From Symsagittifera roscoffensis (Eukaryota > Xenacoelomorpha > Acoela > Convolutidae): 64,000 nucleotides of DNA. The DNA lies in NCBI RefSeq assembly GCF_963678635.1, contig NC_087062.1, positions 83,226,012 to 83,290,011 on the forward strand. Direction: 5' to 3'. A program made the translations under genes and the position numbers. Numbering within the stretch: position 1 is the stretch's first letter; every line of letters begins with the position of its first letter. Below are positions 36,463 through 47,865 of the stretch, in pieces. The notes beneath the pieces were generated by a model. The model saw only the letters and a program-made list of their open reading frames with translations, made no database searches and was not told the DNA's origin.

Positions 36463-36945
36463 TCCGACTTCCGTAACGAAAGTAACGGAATATTTGCGCT
36501 CGGGGTGGGTTTTTTTCAGACAAATTTCGACTTTTTAACTAGCCATTTTTGACGGAATTTTTTATCATTCAAAAGGCATTTTTGTCCTGAGCTTAAATTC
36601 GAAAAGATATTTTACCTGTGATTATTTTCCATAAAGTTATGGGGGTTTAAAGATTGCCTTTTGGCTATTTTTAAAAAAATAACGCGCGAAATTTTGCGCT
36701 ATTAACGCGTAAGCGGAGATATAATCCGTCTTAGAAATTGTTCCAAATTGGTTTAAGGAGGCTTAGTTGCCATAACTGATTGTTACTAGAAGCAAAATTT
36801 ATCACGTTGTAATCTAAATGGAATGGCGTGTTAGGGGGATTATTTCACAAAAATGTTTTTACTGCCTGATAGACCTTAAAAGTCAGTCGGAACATTCAGT
36901 GCTTCACCCTGATACGAGCAGTCGTGTTCTATACTACAGTCTTAC
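36463..36945 (+). repeat. dispersed repeat B, copy 2
   Basis: Inverted relative to 21598-22165, about 14.6 kb away, with matching ends and internal order. It includes GCGCTCGGGGTGGG and TAACGCGTAAGCGGAGATA. No ORF of note. Confidence 0.75.
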
Positions 36946-37289
36946 ACGCAAACAAAACTGTTTCCACGAAAGCAAAACCCTAAATGTTTTGACTGACGTT
37001 TCAAATATTTGATATAGTTTTGGCAATTAAAAGTTAAACTTTGAAAACTGACATTTACAGTTTTTTAAAAACTACCTTCTAGCCCGTAATGACAAAAAAT
37101 GACAAATTTTGCGCAATACTGACGCAACTTTTTATCAATAGGCTCACCTCAATTCAGTTTAACTTGATTATTGAGACGCAATTATTCGCCGCTCATTGAA
37201 ACCTGTCGCGTGATTTTTTTGTTCAAATTTCTAAAAAGCAATTGTGAAAGTTCCATTACTATACAAAAACTCCTCACATGAAAAACGTA

Positions 37290-37450
37290 GCAGGTGACAA
37301 TTCGTAACAGGCGAAAACTCGTAAAAAGCGACAATTAGTAACAAGGCATTGGCAGCGCTCGCTCCGATTTGTAACAAGGCACTTCGCTCCAAATCGTCCC
37401 AAGGCATTGGCAGACCTTCGCTCCGCTTCGCAGCGCTGACATCCGACACG
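37290..37450. repeat. short GC-rich direct repeats
   Basis: The strings AACAAGGCATTGGCAG, AACAAGGCACTTCGCTCC and CCAAGGCATTGGCAGACC follow one another with CGCTCCGATTT/CGCTCCAAATC spacers, in a patch clearly richer in GC than its surroundings. No protein motif. Confidence 0.55.
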
Positions 37451-38700
37451 AGAGGAATATTGCGCGTGAATCAGTTACGAATTGTTGCTGTTAAGAGTTG
37501 TCGACTGCTACGAAATGTCGCCTCAAGAAAAATGTTAGTATCGAGCGAAGTTTCAGGAGAAAAAACCACTTGCTAAAATGGTATGTCACTTTCTTTGGAT
37601 ATTGAATCAAGTAGCGAGTATTAAAAATTCTTCCATGAGACAAATTTTTCGCCCTATATATGAGTGAAATTCTAAAAAGCATTCTGTTTCAAAGTTTCTG
37701 ATCAAAATTTATATAAAAAAAACGCCATCGTACCGAGACCTAAGCCTTCTGTTATAAAATTCCTAGTGTGCGAGAATCTCCATGCCAGAAATTTTTGTCG
37801 TTTTAATTAATCGGCAATAGAATAGTTTCAGTTTTTAAACCCATGCCCCATAACGCAACAAAAAGTAGCAGCAGTCAAAATTGAAGTTTTTGAAACGAGC
37901 TTATAGCAGCAACATCTATTTTTTTGAAGAGAAAAATTGCCTGGAGCACAATAATTAAATTTTAATTTATCTATTTTTAATAAATAGAATTTATGTCTAT
38001 TGCAAAACATTCTAGAAAAAAATACAAAGGAAACAGTTTTCTAGGCCTTTTTTTTAATTCAATGCGTGCGAAGCAAATCAGAAAAAAAAATCATAAACCA
38101 TATGATTTATTTTTGAATTTTAGAGAGAGCAAATACAAAACCACAACATTATGGATTGTTATTCATGGAGCTCCGGTGCGTGTATCTGTGAAACCACGAA
38201 AAATAGAGGTTTTTTACATACTTTCTGCAGATGAACGCTTTCCCACAGTTTAAAAATGAAAACGTTCTTCAAGGTGATCTGATTGTTACGATAGAAACGC
38301 CCCATCTCAAAGTTTATATATTACGCGCTATTAAAATATTTCGTTCCTCAAATAGATTCTGCGATGTCAATTTTACTAGGTTTTTTGTAAATACATGTCT
38401 ATTGTTGGCTACTATTGGGATCAGCTGCTTTTTTTTGTTAAATTGAGGAAACACATAACTTTCAGATGGGTTCGGATGAAGTTTTATCTCGAATGAGTCA
38501 TGCTTAGATTCGACCAAAAACATCCGAGATTTTCAGAGCAAATAAATGTCTGTCGATGAATAGAGTCATTCTTCAAGTAGCGTGGGCCGCCTTGCTCATT
38601 TCAGGTAGTCAATTTTATAATTCGGAGTGTTCCTCTTTGTTAATACTCAAATAACCAATTTTGATAAGTCTTTTAAAATGTCGTTCTAGAATCATGGGTC

Positions 38701-38870
38701 TGGGGCCTAGGAAATTAGACGACCGTAAAGAAACGGAATTCACGGACAACCAGTATTTACTCAGCCAAAAGTTAATTTACAAATTTTACGCAATTTACCC
38801 GCAAGTTATTGTCTAAATTCCGTTACGTTCTGATCGTCTAATTTCCTGTCGTCTAAGTTCCTAGACCCCA
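38701..38870. mobile_element. MITE with long inverted repeats
   Basis: The ends are TGGGGCCTAGGAAATTAGAC on the left and, in complement, TGGGGTCTAGGAACTTAGAC on the right. The arms share further GACGA and ACGGAATT blocks and enclose about 60 bp. ATGGGTC on the left and TTGGGTC on the right may be a 7-bp target duplication with one change. It lies in intron 1 of the second protease. No ORF. Confidence 0.6.
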
Positions 38871-40555
38871 TTGGGTCTTTAGGGTCTATAAAACTTTATG
38901 GAGATTAGAAAAAATCTTATTTGTTTGCAAAAAAAAATCACTTTCAAACAATGAATTCAAAATACTTTCGGATATGAAACTTTTTCAAGGATGAAATAGT
39001 CATTTAAAAAAATACATGCAATTTGGCCTTGATATTAAAACCTTCGTTTTAGAATTACTTTAGATTCAGGCGATATTTTCTTAACAAAATTTGTTTGTTA
39101 TTACCATTGATCATTAGAATTGGTAACTCTACCAAAATTAGAATTCACCTTGTGTTACCAAGCCATTTAGTTTTGGGTATATCGATTTGACTTTCATCGA
39201 TCACCTTGAATTAATAACTGAGCATCCTTTGACTATAGTAATTTGACAAGTATGATCCAAATTAGATCTTGTATTTTTTTGACAGTTTTATTGAATGAAA
39301 TTACAAATTGTTGTTCGAAAGCAATTTTAAGCTTAAACTCTATCCCGGGTCGAGGTTCTCATTTTATATTTCGATCTCGACATTTTATATTTCGACAAAA
39401 GTCAAGCACAAAAGCCCAATGTTTAGGTCAATTTTAAAAAAGTCACCTACCAAGTCATTTTAAATCAGCCAGGTTCACGGGAGTTTAGGGTCGTTATAGA
39501 GCTTAGGGAAGCTTTAGCAAATTCCGGTGGACAGATACGAAATATGAAGTGATCACTTTGACCCGGGTTATATTTAGAAGAAAGCCTGAATTCTTCTCTG
39601 ATTTCGACTGTGATTGGAGGTAATCGGAGTCCTCCCAGACCTTTTTACGTGCAAGTAACTCGATATGATACAGAAAAAAAGGTTTCGAATACTTGCGGGG
39701 GGACAGTGATTCACGACGAATGGGTTTTGACGGCTGCACATTGTGTACATGATCAAGATGGTTAGTTTTTCTCATATTTTTTAACAATGAACAAGGATAG
39801 CCGGTTACTGTGCAAGTAGCACAGAATGATCTGACCATAGTCTTAAGAATGCAACAATTTTTTTTTCGAATTAGTGTAGTTTTTTTGCGACGCGTTGTGA
39901 TAAACAAAGCTGAACGAAAAACGAGGTTCATGATTTTCGACATTCATAGTAAAATAAGCAAGTTTAACAAAAATTTATGTAAAAAAGACTAGAAAAACTT
40001 TTAAAAAATTTCACAATCTTTTCAATTTTTTTGCAGTTTTATGAAGTTTTTGATTCCAAGTTTTTGTTTCTTGAGTAAGGCTAAGCTTTTGCAATTTAAA
40101 GTGGGCTATTGTACGCTTTTAAGCCATTAAAATGAGCTATTATAAGCCTGCTCGCTTGCTTTTTTCGCTCGAAGTAAGACAAAAAACAAAAAAATTTAAA
40201 CCGGTTTTTCTCAATACTGAGAAACTCTTTTTGAAATTTTATTAATGTCGTTCAAATCTCGACTGTTCGGGCTTTAATATTATATATCACTCAATAATTA
40301 TTCGATGATTATTCTGCCGATTTAGCTGGTTTTGTTTCGAAAAAAATCTGAAACACACCCGAATACAAAGTTCCTCAGTTTTCAAATGGTCGGAACAATA
40401 AACAAGCTTAATAGCTCAACTTATTTAATGGAGTTCCTGAGTCCAGGCTCTGAAGAAATCTTACATCGTTACAAGCCACGCCACATAGGAATCCAAGTTT
40501 TCTTAATATCTCCAAAGTATTCAGTTGTGCAGGAAATTTGAGCAGAAGTGCTGAA

Positions 40556-41047
40556 CAGGGGTTCCGTAAAATAAATGGCCAAATAATGGGGTTTCCGCCC
40601 TAAATTATGCCATAATCATCATTCTTTCCCTCCATTGTTTCCATAATCGCTTAGGAAAATTAAATAATGGCCATTATGGGGTTTTATTCGTTCCATAACT
40701 TTGAATGAAAAATCAAAAAAAAATTATTCAATTTTGCAAAATTTTTGAAACGAGTTTAGTATCCCAAAGCTCTTTATTGGCTTTTAAGGAAAGAGTAGCC
40801 TCAAAGTGGAGACGTGGAGACATGCTTTACAAACTCGGTTTAAAAAAAGCAAGATTACGCTGGCGCAATGCGAAACATACAACAAGTGCTCGCGTTGTTT
40901 GTTTTGCAGGTGAACGCTCTTGCTCGCTCACTATTTGTTTTACGTAATGGGGTTACGTCATCCCTATATAATGGCCATACTTTTTGTCCTTTCCCTCCAC
41001 TATTTATGGCCATAAGGGCCCCTACCATGATTTTTGCGGAAGCCCTG
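40556..41047. mobile_element. hAT-type non-autonomous element with 8-bp target duplication
   Basis: Starts CAGGGGTTCCGTAAAA and ends, in complement, CAGGGCTTCCGCAAAA. Directly outside both ends stands GTGCTGAA (40548-40555 and 41048-41055), an exact 8-bp target-site duplication. CAGGG termini and 8-bp duplications are hallmarks of the hAT superfamily. At 492 bp it has no transposase. Internal sequence repeats AATGGCCAT and TATGGCCAT motifs. It lies in intron 2 of the second protease. Confidence 0.85.
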
Positions 41048-41170
41048 GTGCTGAAGTCTGGAACACTTTTCTTGCGAAGTCTGTAACTTAGTTAACAGTT
41101 GCCAAAACAAAAGACAGTTGAAAAAACAGCTTGAGTCTAATAGCTCTGATACTTACTTTCGGTGGCGTCC

Positions 41171-41566
41171 CTCATGCTTGAAGGACCGAATGCTTGAAAT
41201 TAATTTTAGCTTACTTTCAGCCAATCAGAATTGAGTATTCAAAATCTCAAAGTAAATCGCGAAAATCTAAAAGTAAGAAAATAAATCCAGGTCAATAGTG
41301 TTAAAATTGACCAATTAGATAATAAGCAGATGAGTTTTCAAGACTGGAACGTTCTTATGATTTTGGCCTCATTAATCTTGATGATTATCTGATTAGTATT
41401 GCGGTTGTAACCCGCAATTTGTAATATTTTTGATTATTTTCCACTGATTTAATACATTTTCTGTTAATATTGACTTCGATTTTGTGAGAAAAGCATTTAG
41501 CCGATAGACACGCTCAGCGATTTTGATTGGTTGAATTTTTCAAGCATTTGGCCGTTCAAGCATGAG
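41171..41566. mobile_element. MITE with ~28-bp inverted ends
   Basis: The left end CTCATGCTTGAAGGACCGAA and the complement of the right end CTCATGCTTGAACGGCCAAA agree at 17 of 20 positions, and both continue with TGCTTGAAA. No clear target duplication, so the true outer boundary may extend a few bases. No ORF. It lies 123 bp from the hAT-type element, in the same intron. Confidence 0.55.
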
Positions 41567-42294
41567 AACCCTCCCCCTCACATTCGTTTAGTCTCAAGTT
41601 GGGTGTCTCTCAAACTTTGTTTGGCCAAAGAGAAGGATCATTTCTATACAATTGATCCAAAAGTTACGTAATTTTAGATCAAAGACATTGACCTAAAAAT
41701 GAACTATATTGCGGATGAATTCTTGGAACAAAAAATTTTCTTTGTGTTTTTCATTTTTTGCAGACGTTATGATAAAATATTATGAAGAAGCCATTGACAA
41801 TTTGCCATTTAGTAACTTTTAGAAAAAATAATTCATCAACCTCCAGTCCAAATTGAAATGATGTTTGCTTGAATACAATACTAATTCCGCTTCCATAAAC
41901 TTTTTTAAGCATTTGGAGTTTTTATTAAGAAAATAAGCGGTTGCTACGTGCCATTGGCTATTATATAGGTTAGTAGGTGATCTTTCTCGCGTCTAGACAA
42001 TTCGGCCAAAGACAAATCAGCCGATTTGAAATTCAGACAATTCAGCCAATTCATCTTTCTCATTATATCTCACCAGCCTATTTACAAAAAAACTGTAGCT
42101 CTTTGCCGCATTGGGATTTGAATATGATGAAAATTTGCAAAATTGTGGTCCAAACTTGGTACCCCTAAAAATTTATTTTGACTGCTCCAACTTGTCAAAA
42201 TGTTAAAGGAGCTACATATGATGCTCATTATGCTGAAAAATTTAGCAATTGGCCCGATAATTTCGGCCTTCTTCTGATTAAACCATCTTTTATG

Positions 42295-45229
42295 GTACGC
42301 TTTTATGTGTCCAATATAGCAAAAATTTCGTCTTATTTTTTTTTCGGACTTTCAGACGACTTATTTGGTATTTTTTATATCCGTTTTACGAAGAATATGA
42401 ATTCAATATGATACTACCGTTGATTCTTTAAAAGCTTTGCTCGAGAAAATCAAAACTTGCTAGAAAAAAAAACAAGCTAAATTCGAACTCTAATCCAAAG
42501 TTTCTTCCCACTCATCCAGAGTGGTCGGAACCTAAGAAAAATGACCTGGCTAAGCAAAATTTCTGGTCAGTCACCTTCCAATTTAAAATTTGTATGGCTA
42601 GAACGGTTCATACAGTTGTCTAATATAGCAAAATATAATGTATCAAAATAACTCTGCCAAATTCAAAATAGTTTTATTCTGGTCGCTTTATATTTTAATA
42701 TCACCTCAATTTGAGAAAAATGCGTTGAAATTTTTTGATTTAGCTCGTTTTTTGAATACCTGCTCTTGTTCCTTTTCGCGTTTTAAGTTTCAAGCTTTTT
42801 TGTTTTGTCCGGATCATTTCAATCACCACTGTAGGTCTCACAAGATTAGAAAAAAAACGACTTTCATTTAATCCCCGGGTGTCACAAAATCAATTCAGCG
42901 CGTCATATTACGTAACATGTGATATACATAATAGATAACCTTGAAAAAATGCAGCATTTTATCAGTGGTAGTTCAATTTTATTTTAAAATTATGTAATTC
43001 TGACCACGGAAGATGAGAAGAAACTGTGTTTTAGTTATATTTTTGTTTTATTTTCGCGCAAAATAACACAACTCAAGGATGTATTGGAATGAGTAGATGC
43101 AATTATCACATCCGGAGTGGGTGGATTCACTTATCAGGCAAACTAAAAAATGAGACGATTTATAACCGGATAATAGTAGTAGACCAATGTTAACTCAATT
43201 TCTGCCGTGGCAGTTTAGTTTTTTTCAATAAAATTGTTTCCATTTCTTGATAATAATTTTTTTGAAGAAACCAATAAAGTTTCTGCAGACAATATGAAAA
43301 ATTTTCAGAATAAACCATTGTTTTTTTGAAAAAAAAAATTGTGTTCTCTTGTTCTCGTTTAGTGGAAAAAATTTGTTGATTAAAATTAAATTTTAAGCTT
43401 TTTGCAAATTCTCTCATCACATTACTAACAAGAAATTTTACAAATTCAAAAGAATAGTCTTTTAGTCTTTTAATTCAAAAGAATAGAGTAGTCTTTTAAG
43501 ACGACTATACTGAAGAAATCAGTTGTTCTGCGCTACTTGCAAAGCAACTAGTTGTTCTTGTTCTTGGTTTTTTTAAATAGTGAAAAGATGTTTTGCATCT
43601 TTTATCCAAGCTTTTAAATTAAGCTCGCGTCCGTATCAAAAAAAATTAAGCTCGTGGCCATATCTATATCGAAGTTCATATCTTTCTGAATCACTAATGG
43701 GAATCCCTTGTTACAAAAAAAATCTGTATACTGCTCTTTTGAGCAGTATAAAAATCATGTGGTGACTTTCGCTCCCCCAATTTAGGCTATGAATTTAAGT
43801 ATCATTTACAAATAGTGAAACGAAATTTTTTCAGAACATTTTGTGAGGCGAATGTTTCAAGGACGCATAACGCAATTTAAAGCATAAATCAAGAAATTTC
43901 TGCGCGAATTAAATTGACTGTTTTCTGATTTGCAAACAAAATTAATAATTTAATCCAAAAAAAGAAGAATATTTATACTAACTATAACGTCATCGACTAC
44001 TTTTCTTTTATGGTAATGACGTCATATCTTCTAAATAAATGACGTCACCTCTCACTCAAATAGAATTGCTATCATAGATCACGCATATTTTTTTTAATGG
44101 AAATGCAGTCGTTCTGTATATACAATTGACGTACTCATCCACGAAAATTTCCTTTTTCGATGAAAAATTTTTCACCCAATAATAATTCAGTTTCTAGACA
44201 TAACTTTGAAAAAACTTCAATAATTATTTGAAAATTGTCATTTGAGAAACGCTTGAATTTCTCAAGTTACTCTACAAAGAAAAGTTTATATTTCGAGTGA
44301 TTTCCTTACTTATGAAATAGATGTGGATTCTTCCTTTTTTCATACTCTTTTGGTTGTTTATATTGTACAAAATAGACTTCTCGGAGTAAATAGAAGCCTA
44401 ATTAGGGAAACTTAATCAATCAATGAGTTTAATTTTGAACCGAGTATTAAGTATCAGAGTTTTAAACTTACTGCTGAATTACACCTGACAAGAATTGTTT
44501 GCTAAAAGTTCAAGGAAACTTGACGTAAATCAGACTGTCGAACGATAATGTTTCAGAGACGTTTTTTCCTTACTCACAAAATAATTTTGTTAAAGCTTCC
44601 AAAGGAAAATCGCTTGTTCACTGTTTCATCAAAGACTTTCAAATTTCGGAATCCTATTTGATTAGATTTGGAATAAGATTCAAAGAATTGAAGAAATTGA
44701 ATATACTCTCTTAAACCAGTAGTTTGTTGTTGGTTTTATACACAAAAAATCAAATGGAACGATGAAAAAAATTAGCTGAAACATTTTTTCCTAAAATTTT
44801 TTCGTTTTGTTAATTATATTGGCAACATTTTTCATATTTATAGCAAACAACTGGAGGCCACACAATTGTAATTTTTTTGCGAATAATTTTTTCAGGTATT
44901 TGGAATACTTAAGTCCTTAAAAGATAATTTTCTCTCTGGTTGGATTTGACAACTCCAGCCCGTTCACTCTTCAGTAAAAATCATTTCATCCTAATTTTAC
45001 CTACCGTCAACTATCTCCTCTCTCAGCTCTAAATCAGGCATATTCCTTGTTTTTGATCAGTATTATCAATTACTGCAACTTATTTCTCGAAATGATTTTC
45101 TCCGTACAGAATAACAAACTTCAGTACTGGGTCAAGTTTCCACCCAAAAGGATAAAAATTAAGGTAATCGAGTCAGTCTCCGGGATTTTCTCAACTCAAA
45201 CGAATGTTCCCGTCAAAGTGTGGCAAATG
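42295..45229. other. no gene seen before the macrosatellite
   Basis: Only short Phe/Lys-rich frames. Two perfect TGACGTCA palindromes at 44017-44024 and 44040-44047 and a half site at 43986 are the only regulatory-looking elements. I could not find a protease Ser exon here. Confidence 0.4.
44017..44047. promoter_or_regulatory. paired CRE-like palindromes
   Basis: TGACGTCA occurs twice, 23 bp start to start (about two helical turns), with an ACGTCA half site 31 bp upstream of the first. No gene start is recognised within 1 kb, so the function is open. Confidence 0.3.
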
Positions 45230-45319
45230 GTTGAAGACAAGAGAAAAGAATTCAATGAACATCGCCAGATACAAATTTCCAACAGAGAGAATCAAAAAAT
45301 TTTGACAAAAAATTTCTGA
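45047..45319 (+). CDS. hypothetical ORF ending in a recurring KRKEFNEH..NF tail
   Basis: A 90-codon frame whose last 28 or so codons (KRKEFNEHRQIQISNREN and on to KNF-stop) recur in frame at 50159-50245 and 57107-57194, the left edge of module S. In each copy the upstream part is different, so the shared tail starts abruptly at GAAGAC. That could mark a terminal exon or simply the module boundary. No homology recognised. The frame probably starts at a TTG rather than an ATG, so it is not a complete gene as it stands. Confidence 0.2.
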   Translation: MFLISIINYCNLFLEMIFSVQNNKLQYWVKFPPKRIKIKVIESVSGIFSTQTNVPVKVWQMVEDKRKEFNEHRQIQISNRENQKILTKNF

Positions 45320-46640
45320 TAAAATTTCTGCACATTCTTTCTCAAAATTGAAAGGTTTTTCAAGACATCTTGTAAAAGTATTCAAAAAGATTTTTTTGTG
45401 AGATTTTTTTAAATATTTTGTATTTATTTTTTTCACTTTTCGCATCTTGCAAAACTTCTTACACTGTTTTTTTGCTCCAATCTGTTAAAAACTGCTGATT
45501 AGACTTTGCATTTTGCAATTTTTTCGAAACTTTTTCTGCACACAATATTAGACAAATAAAAAAGTGAATACATCTCTGAGATTAAACTCAAAGTGTTTTT
45601 CGCTTTTTATTGAATTACCGCAAAATTTTTTTTTGCACCGTTAATACTTTTTCTTACTGCTTTCCAACAACTAATTGTTACGTGTAGATCGATCGAAAGC
45701 AAATAAAACTGTGTTTTAAGTTTGGGCATAAATTTTTAATTGACAATACTGAAATATTCTAAGCAAAATTTGAGCAGATGTTTAACAATTAATTTTTATG
45801 ATTTTATGGTTAAAATTTTCACATTTACATCAGAAAAAAATGATTCAGTTTTTGCATACATGTTGTACATATGTTTTTAACATTAATTTTAGCATAAAAA
45901 TATTTAAATATGAAAGTCTTCAAATTTTTGGATTTTGAAAAAAAAATTTCAAGATAATTCTTGCTTAGTTGTCAATAAAATTGTATCAATGTTGTTTTTT
46001 TTGTGAATTTTTGAAACTCTAATCCGCCTCAACTTTTTTCATAGTGATTTGTGAGAAAAATATACTGGAAAAAATTCTAAGTACTTTCAAAAACTTTTTT
46101 CAATCAATTAAATTTTTACAAAACAAAACGTACTTTTCAGTATCAATTTGGCGGAATTGATTAATTCTTTTCGAATAATTTCTTGTATATTGCATTTTCG
46201 GTTAACTGAAAACTATGAAAATTTTCCTGAGATTTCAGCCGGGTTATAGATACAATAAAAATGTGAGAAACAAATGGCAAAAGAGTTAGAGAGTTTATAA
46301 AACAATTTAGCTATGTCAAAGAACCCCTCGAGAAAACAAGACGGACTTTCCCATATACATAAAGCAAAATCCTCAAAATTGAACATTTGATTTATGAAAA
46401 AAAGATTATGGAAACCAACATTTTTTACAAATGACTTTTTCCCAATGAAACTGTTCATTTTCACAGATTCTTCAGTACTCCAAAAAAACGTTATTGTTCA
46501 TTAACAGTTCCCCTAATTGAATAGCAAAAATTGGAACAGATAGAAGCTCCGAGGGGAAAAACGTTTAATTTAACAGAAAAAAATTAACTTGAGAAGAAGA
46601 TTTAAGTAGCGCATCAGGGCATCAGGAACAAAAGATTGAA
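45232..46640. repeat. macrosatellite module S, copy 0
   Basis: Matches 50158-51540 and 57106-58580 almost end to end. It lies outside the first full unit and is followed by about 220 bp of unshared sequence and then module P, not by module Q as in the other copies. This shows that modules have been reshuffled. Confidence 0.8.
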
Positions 46641-47443
46641 GAATTCAAAAAAAAAACATTTCGAATTCAATTTTTTCATGTTTTTTTGCTGTTGTTTTTT
46701 TTTTCATAAATTGAAGTGAAAATGTTTTATATAGTTTTATTGTTTTAAGACAAAGAGAGGGAACTACAAAGTAAAGCTCCATATCCATCAATAAAACCGT
46801 CAAATGTTTTCAACAAATCAGGTTGTGTTTTCGAGTTTTTTCATTTACGAAGTCAGTCTATAAACCCTGAGCCAAAACTTTGATGTGATGCAATTTTTTT
46901 ATTAGAACTCACATAATGTCTCCTGAATTTTTTCAGAACAAATAGTTTTCTTGCACTGCTTGTCGTTTTGTCTGCTCCTGTCCATCCTGCTGATTGAGTG
47001 CTCTCTCATTGATGTTACATTGCATAAATGGAGGCTGTGTTTGAATAAAGTGTAAATACAAACAGCCAATTTCTTAGTATACATTTTGATTGTTTACTAA
47101 TCTCTGAAGAATATGGCTAAGACATGTTCCTACTAAAATTAAGTAAAAATTGCTACTCCCCATGAAAGAACATGAGAAGCCTCGCAATGATCTTGGGGTA
47201 CTAAAAGTTTTTCTTAAAATTCAAACAACGAGAAAAAATTGTTCATTTCTATTTGATAAAAGATAAATTCTGATAAAAGTTTTAGAAGAACTTGATACAT
47301 ATCAGCTATTAACTGGAAGATTGGTTTTTGCTGAGAATTGAGGTTTTTTAGGAGAAGTTTATTGTAGGTCTTCAAAAATCAAATGCTATTTCGATTTTTC
47401 GAGGTTTTTACAAAGCAATTCATAATTAGTTCTACTTCCATAT

Positions 47444-47865
47444 ATGGAAGTCATGGTTTCTCATAATGCTATCTTCAACTTCTGGCTAATCTCACAATCT
47501 GGCAAAGAGTCAAAAAAATCAACTATAGATCACGAGTTTGACAGCTCTGCCAAAGTTTATGATATAACAAACTACAATAGAAGACAAGTTTTTGTGATGA
47601 TCGAGAAGTACAACGTCAGCAAGCCTCCTACATTCAAGTTCGACTCTTCACTGCAAAAGTAAATAAAGCAATGAAACAAGTTGCCTCTGTATTTGCCAAT
47701 GAAATTACACTCTTTAAGAACCCACAGATCTTTTTCAAGTATTGGGAGGCTTTATAATTGTTGAGAATTGTAAGATTCAATAATTGTTATTCTATGTGAC
47801 TTTTTTCATTAAAATATATTTGGTGCACAACTTTATTTTGCAGTGAAGTGCAAAGTAGGAGCTAG
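47444..47865 (+). CDS. small two-exon gene candidate in module P, function unknown
   Basis: ATG at 47444. Exon 1 (47444-47658) encodes 71 residues, including YDITNYNRRQVFVMIEKYNV. A CAAAA|GTAAAT donor is followed by a 185-nt intron and a good acceptor (ACTTTATTTTGCAG) at 47843. Exon 2 (47844-47865) adds seven residues and TAG, and AATAAA lies at 47869-47874. The join is in frame, 78 residues. In unit 2 (near 54530) the same frame has a TAG in exon 1, and in unit 3 (near 62720) most of exon 1 is deleted, so only this copy is open. Acceptor and exon 2 are kept in all three. No domain recognised. An antisense or noncoding transcript is an alternative. Confidence 0.3.

Larger units (their letters stand above)
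34938..38555. other. region between the two proteases; repeats, no gene seen
   Basis: Holds dispersed repeat B pieces (35520-35600, 36463-36945), two related blocks around 35930-36060 and 36285-36430 sharing CGACCTAAAA and CCTAGATCC strings, a run of 14 C near 36366, and a GC-rich patch of short repeats at 37290-37450. No exon is supported. The frame at 37993-38253 is Lys-rich without motifs. Confidence 0.4.
38556..42294 (+). pseudogene. second S1 serine protease, partial (Ser exon not found)
   Basis: Exon 1 (38556-38604) is a 16-residue signal peptide (MNRVILQVAWAALLIS). Exon 2 (39578-39760) gives SLISTVIGG, then CGGTVIHDEWVLTAAHC with the catalytic His, closely like the first protease (SLISAVIGG, CGGTIIHEHWVLTAAHC). 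The next acceptor, at 41763, opens a short exon (41764-41811) whose DVMI start and phase match exon 2 of the paralogue, but an in-frame TAG follows unless a GTAACT donor is used. A further exon, 42209-42294, contains WPDNFGLLLIK, probably the catalytic Asp region. I find no GDSGGP exon in the following 20 kb, so the gene is probably truncated. Its signal peptide sits on a separate exon, unlike the neighbour. Introns are lengthened by three MITEs. Confidence 0.65.

Noticed and set aside
40705-40947. 80-codon ORF within the hAT-type MITE
   Set aside because: Lys/Arg-rich chance frame with no transposase motif. The element is under 500 bp.
38556-42294. Second protease as a complete functional gene
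   Set aside because: No GDSGGP exon is found before or within the macrosatellite, and the third exon is short with an in-frame stop after it.
46902-47084. Minus-strand ORF and plus-strand Cys-rich reading (SCTACRFVC) in module P
   Set aside because: The plus reading has a stop in unit 1 and is too short to support. No domain could be confirmed on either strand.
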